DNA of 64,000 nucleotides. Source: Rhizobium sp. BK650 (GTDB lineage: Bacteria; Pseudomonadota; Alphaproteobacteria; Rhizobiales; Rhizobiaceae). Positions 60,654 through 64,000 of the stretch are shown here, one piece after another (the stretch's first letter is position 1; each line of letters begins with the position of its first letter). The DNA is taken from positions 1 to 64,000 of the forward strand of contig NZ_JACIBK010000015.1 in the NCBI RefSeq assembly GCF_014195325.1. Direction: 5' to 3'. Position numbers and translations under genes: made by a program. The notes under the pieces are model-generated. The model searched no databases. It had not been told where the DNA came from and saw only the letters and a program-made list of their open reading frames with translations.

Positions 60654-60726
60654 TGTCAATCAGAAACGATCATATATTTCCATATTGCGATGCAACATAA
60701 TCGGATTTGATCGTTTTCGATTGACA
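60654..60726. promoter_or_regulatory. Symmetric divergent rhaR/rhaD promoter-operator
   Basis: Two 19-base arms, TGTCAATCAGAAACGATCA (60654-60672) and TGATCGTTTTCGATTGACA (60708-60726), form an inverted repeat matching at 17 positions with a 35-base spacer. Each arm ends in TTGACA read outward, a consensus -35 box for the promoter pointing away from the repeat. Leftward, AATAAA follows after 17 bases; rightward, CGATAT/GATATC follows after 17-18 bases. A repressor binding both arms would shut both operons at once. Confidence 0.75.
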
Positions 60727-60818
60727 ACCGCCGTTTTGATGCGCGATATCGTGAGCGAAAGGGCGTGCTTATCGCAGCGCCCTGCAGGCCTATACACAAG
60801 CCTATATGGGAGGATGAC

Positions 60819-62915
60819 ATGGCGGCAAAGGTTCGACTTCTCGAGAACCGGTGGGACGATGCTTATGCGGCGAGCCTCGACGAGCCCGGCAAGCTTCTCT
60901 ATCGCTCGAATCTGCTCGGCGCCGACAAGCGCATCACCAATTACGGTGGCGGCAATACCTCAGCCAAGGTCATGGAAACCGATCCCCTGACTGGCGAAAA
61001 GGTCAAGGTGCTCTGGGTTAAGGGCTCCGGCGGTGACGTCGGTACGATCAAGCTTGACGGGTTCGCGACGCTTTATCAGGACAAGCTGGAATCGCTGAAA
61101 GGCATCTACAAGGGCGTCGAGGATGAAGACCGCATGGTCGGCTTCCTGCCGCACTGCACCTTCAACCTGAACGCCCGCGCTGCTTCGATCGATACGCCGC
61201 TGCACGGATTCGTTCCCTTTGCGCATGTCGACCACATGCATCCAGACGCGATTATCGCGATTGCCGCCTCCAAGAATTCCAGGGAATTGACGAAGCAGGT
61301 CTTCGGTGAGGCGATCGGCTGGCTGCCCTGGCGTCGCCCGGGTTTCCAACTCGGCCTCGATCTCGAAGCCTTCGTCAAGGCGAACCCAAACGCCAAGGGG
61401 GTCGTGCTCGAGAGCCACGGCCTCTTTACCTGGGCCGACGACGCCAAGGCCTGCTACGAACTGACGCTCGACATTATCAACAAGGCAATCGAGTGGTTCG
61501 CCGCCCAGACCGAGGGCAAGACGATCTTCGGCGGTGCCGTCGTGCAGAGCCTGCCGGAAGTAGAGCGACGCGCGATAGCCGCCCGCCTGATGCCGGAAAT
61601 CCGCGGCCGTATCGGCAAGCAGGAGCGCAAGCTCGGGCATTTCGATGATCAGGACGCGGTTCTGGAATTCGTCAATTCGAAGAACCTGCGTCCGCTCGGC
61701 GCGCTCGGCACCAGCTGCCCTGACCATTTCCTGCGCACCAAGATCCGTCCGCTGATCGTTGATTTCGATCCGGCAAGGCCTGATGTCGACGCCATCATCG
61801 CCGGCCTCGACAAGGCTTTGGAAGATTATCGCGCCGATTACGCGCGCTACTATAATGCCTGCAAGCATGACAATTCGCCTGCTATGCGTGATGCCAATCC
61901 GGTGATCTTCCTTGTGCCGGGCGTCGGCATGCTCTCCTTTGCCCGTGACAAGGCAACAGCGCGTATCGCCAGTGAATTCTACGTCAACGCCATCAACGTG
62001 ATGCGCGGTTCCTCGACGGTCTCCGAATATCAGGGCCTGCCGGAGCAGGAAGCCTTCGATATCGAATACTGGCTTCTTGAAGAAGCCAAGCTGCAGCGCA
62101 TGCCGAAGCCGAAGAGCCTTGCCGGTAAGGTCGCCTTCGTCACCGGCGGCGCCGGCGGTATCGGCCGCGCGACGGCTGCGCGCCTCGTCGGCGAGGGCGC
62201 CTGCGTGGTGCTTGCCGATATCGATCAGGCTGCACTTGAATCGACCGAAGCCGAATTCGTGAAGAAGTACGGCGCGGACGCGGTGCGCACTTTGAAGCTC
62301 GACGTTACCAAGGAAGATGGCGTGATCGCCTCTTTTGCCGAATCCTGCGTCGAGTTCGGCGGCATCGACATCCTCGTTTCGAATGCCGGCATCGCTTCTT
62401 CGGCACCGATCGAAACGACCGAGCTGTCGACGTGGAATCGCAACATCGACATTCTGGCGACCGGCTATTTCCTCGTTTCGCGTGAGGCTTTCCGCCTGTT
62501 CCGCCGCCAGGCGCTCGGCGGCAACGTCGTCTTCATTGCATCAAAGAATGGCCTTGCCGCTTCGCCGAATGCGGCCGCCTATTGCACGGCAAAGGCTGCC
62601 GAAATCCACCTTGCCCGTTGCCTGGCGCTCGAAGGCGCAGAGGCCGGCATCCGCGTCAATACGGTCAATCCGGATGCCGTCCTGCGCGGCTCGAAGATCT
62701 GGAGCGGCGAATGGCGCGAACAGCGTGCGGCCTCCTCGAAGATCGAGGTCGACGATCTCGAGGAACATTACCGCAAGCGTTCCATGCTGAAGCTGAACGT
62801 CTTTCCGGAAGACATTGCCGAAGCCGTTTACTTCCTGGCGTCCGATCTTTCGGCCAAGTCGACCGGCAATATCATCAATGTCGATGCCGGCAATGTTCAA
62901 AGCTTCACGCGCTGA
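60819..62915 (+). CDS. rhaD: Bifunctional rhamnulose-1-phosphate aldolase / lactaldehyde dehydrogenase RhaD
   Basis: A 698-residue fusion. Residues about 1-400 form a class II aldolase domain with zinc ligands in FAHVDHMHPDAIIAIA and VVLESHGLFTWADD, splitting rhamnulose-1-phosphate into dihydroxyacetone phosphate and L-lactaldehyde. Residues about 430-695 form a short-chain dehydrogenase (GKVAFVTGGAGGIGRATAAR, active-site Tyr-Lys in AYCTAKAAEIHLARCLALEG), expected to oxidise or reduce the lactaldehyde. This fusion is typical for rhizobial rhamnose use. GGGAGGA precedes the ATG at 60819. It is the first gene of the rightward operon. Confidence 0.93.
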   Translation: MAAKVRLLENRWDDAYAASLDEPGKLLYRSNLLGADKRITNYGGGNTSAKVMETDPLTGEKVKVLWVKGSGGDVGTIKLDGFATLYQDKLESLKGIYKGVEDEDRMVGFLPHCTFNLNARAASIDTPLHGFVPFAHVDHMHPDAIIAIAASKNSRELTKQVFGEAIGWLPWRRPGFQLGLDLEAFVKANPNAKGVVLESHGLFTWADDAKACYELTLDIINKAIEWFAAQTEGKTIFGGAVVQSLPEVERRAIAARLMPEIRGRIGKQERKLGHFDDQDAVLEFVNSKNLRPLGALGTSCPDHFLRTKIRPLIVDFDPARPDVDAIIAGLDKALEDYRADYARYYNACKHDNSPAMRDANPVIFLVPGVGMLSFARDKATARIASEFYVNAINVMRGSSTVSEYQGLPEQEAFDIEYWLLEEAKLQRMPKPKSLAGKVAFVTGGAGGIGRATAARLVGEGACVVLADIDQAALESTEAEFVKKYGADAVRTLKLDVTKEDGVIASFAESCVEFGGIDILVSNAGIASSAPIETTELSTWNRNIDILATGYFLVSREAFRLFRRQALGGNVVFIASKNGLAASPNAAAYCTAKAAEIHLARCLALEGAEAGIRVNTVNPDAVLRGSKIWSGEWREQRAASSKIEVDDLEEHYRKRSMLKLNVFPEDIAEAVYFLASDLSAKSTGNIINVDAGNVQSFTR

Positions 62916-62921
62916 TAGCGA

Positions 62922-62942
62922 GCGGCGGGCATTGCCCGCCGC
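62922..62942 (+). promoter_or_regulatory. Hairpin between rhaD and rhaI
   Basis: A perfect nine-base stem, GCGGCGGGC with GCCCGCCGC, encloses a three-base ATT loop, seven bases past the rhaD stop and 23 bases before the rhaI start. There is no T-run, so mRNA protection is more likely than termination. Confidence 0.55.
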
Positions 62943-62965
62943 AACAAAATCTCTGGGAGGAAGAC

Positions 62966-64000
62966 ATGGCTGAATTCAGGATTGCGCCGGATCTGGTCGC
63001 AACGGAAAATGACAAGCGCGATGCTGCGCTGAAGGCTGACTACGAAGCGCTCGGCGCTACACTCGCCCGTCGCGGCGTTGATATCGAGGCGATCACCCGC
63101 AAGGTTTCGGAATTCACCGTGGCCGTGCCATCCTGGGGCGTGGGCACCGGCGGCACGCGCTTTGCCCGTTTCCCAGGCACCGGCGAGCCGCGCGGCATCT
63201 TCGACAAGCTCGACGATTGCGCCGTCATCAACCAGCTGACGCAGGCAACGCCGACCGTTTCACTGCATATCCCCTGGGATAAGAGCGATGTTAAGGAGCT
63301 GAAGGCGAAGGGCGATGCCCTTGGTCTCGGCTTCGACGCGATGAACTCCAACACCTTCTCCGATGCGCCCGGCCAGAAGCTGACCTATAAATATGGCTCG
63401 CTCAGTCACACGGACGCGGCGACCCGGCAACAGGCGATCGAACATAACATCGAATGCATCGAGATCGGCAAGGCGCTGGGCTCCAAGGCGCTGACCGTCT
63501 GGATTGGCGACGGTTCCAATTTCCCCGGACAGAGCAACTTCACCAAAGCCTTCGAGCGTTATCTCGCCTCGATGGCCGAGATCTACGAGGCGTTGCCGGA
63601 TGACTGGCGGCTCTTCTCCGAGCACAAGATGTACGAGCCGGCCTTCTATTCGACGGTCGTGCAGGATTGGGGCACCAACTATCTGATCGCCCAGACGCTT
63701 GGTCCAAAAGCCTATTGCCTGGTCGACCTCGGCCATCATGCGCCGAATACCAATATCGAGATGATCGTCGCCCGCCTGATCCAGTTCGGCAAGCTCGGCG
63801 GCTTCCATTTCAACGACTCGAAATATGGTGATGACGACCTCGACGCCGGTGCGATCGAGCCCTATCGCCTGTTCCTGGTCTTCAATGAGCTCGTCGACGC
63901 TGAAGAGCGCGGCGTCAATGATTTCCATCCGGCCCACATGATCGATCAGTCGCACAACGTGACGGACCCGATCGAAAGCTTGATCAACAGCGCCAACGAA
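62966..64000 (+). CDS. rhaI: L-rhamnose isomerase RhaI (partial, cut by window end)
   Basis: The first 345 codons of a TIM-barrel sugar isomerase that converts L-rhamnose to L-rhamnulose; family members are about 430 residues, so roughly 80 are missing. Metal-site segments typical of the family are visible: FSEHKMYEPAFYSTVVQDWG, YCLVDLGHHAPNTNIEM and GGFHFNDSKYGDDDLD. GGGAGGA precedes the ATG. It follows rhaD by 50 bases and completes the isomerase-kinase-aldolase route with rhaK and rhaD. Confidence 0.93.
   Translation, partial: MAEFRIAPDLVATENDKRDAALKADYEALGATLARRGVDIEAITRKVSEFTVAVPSWGVGTGGTRFARFPGTGEPRGIFDKLDDCAVINQLTQATPTVSLHIPWDKSDVKELKAKGDALGLGFDAMNSNTFSDAPGQKLTYKYGSLSHTDAATRQQAIEHNIECIEIGKALGSKALTVWIGDGSNFPGQSNFTKAFERYLASMAEIYEALPDDWRLFSEHKMYEPAFYSTVVQDWGTNYLIAQTLGPKAYCLVDLGHHAPNTNIEMIVARLIQFGKLGGFHFNDSKYGDDDLDAGAIEPYRLFLVFNELVDAEERGVNDFHPAHMIDQSHNVTDPIESLINSANE

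Overview
The window looks like part of a fast-growing Rhizobium-type genome (Rhizobiaceae, Alphaproteobacteria). The evidence is a complete L-rhamnose catabolic locus in the rhizobial rhaRSTPQUK / rhaDI layout, a RopA-type porin, a kdp operon ending in a PtsN-like gene, many ABC uptake systems, and GC-rich coding sequence. I cannot tell whether the replicon is a chromosome or a plasmid. I found no rRNA, tRNA, CRISPR array or intact insertion sequence.

Layout: (1) 0.4-5.6 kb: a LysR regulator divergent from an EmrA/EmrB-type efflux pair followed by a class III nucleotidyl cyclase. (2) 5.6-9.8 kb: a gene-poor, partly decayed stretch with a frameshifted receiver protein, a truncated second response regulator ending at a terminator, an L,D-transpeptidase with a structured upstream region, and an Xre/RES toxin-antitoxin pair. 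(3) 9.8-17.3 kb: a FadR-type regulator, a Cys/Met-metabolism PLP enzyme, a four-gene CUT1-type ABC importer and peptidase T. (4) 17.4-18.2 kb: a SleB-type cell-wall hydrolase lipoprotein. (5) 18.4-22.2 kb: sulfate importer sbp-cysT-cysW-cysA (minus strand). (6) 22.6-23.6 kb: porin. (7) 23.7-32.5 kb: kdp operon (minus strand) with tiny leader gene, kdpF, kdpA, a candidate tiny gene, kdpB, kdpC, kdpD, kdpE and a PtsN-like EIIA gene. (8) 32.8-38.9 kb: a CopC-like protein, a xylitol dehydrogenase-like enzyme, DedA, a flavoprotein disulfide reductase, a DUF4126 protein, a glutaryl-CoA dehydrogenase-like enzyme and a KdgF-like cupin. (9) 38.9-47.3 kb: a LysR regulator divergent from a branched-chain-type (HAAT) importer, followed by a GMC oxidoreductase and a 3-hydroxyisobutyrate dehydrogenase-like gene. 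(10) 47.3-52.5 kb: siderophore locus with AraC regulator, TonB receptor, FhuC-type ATPase and siderophore-interacting reductase. (11) 52.6-64.0 kb: FAH-family hydratase and the rhamnose locus. Its regulator and transporter genes run leftward and rhaD-rhaI run rightward, with rhaI cut by the window end.

Several units have readable control elements. A 19-bp-arm inverted repeat sits between the divergent rhaR and rhaD promoters. A TTTATA-N5-TTTATA direct repeat upstream of kdp matches the form of the E. coli KdpE box. A shared 17-bp element lies upstream of both the AraC gene and the siderophore receptor. A FadR-like palindrome lies before the GntR gene. Perfect GC hairpins follow first cistrons in three operons. 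The least expected features are the three tiny membrane-protein genes in the kdp operon (one apparently undescribed), the nested inverted repeats at the L,D-transpeptidase start, and the pairing of a CUT1 importer with a sulfur-amino-acid-type PLP enzyme.
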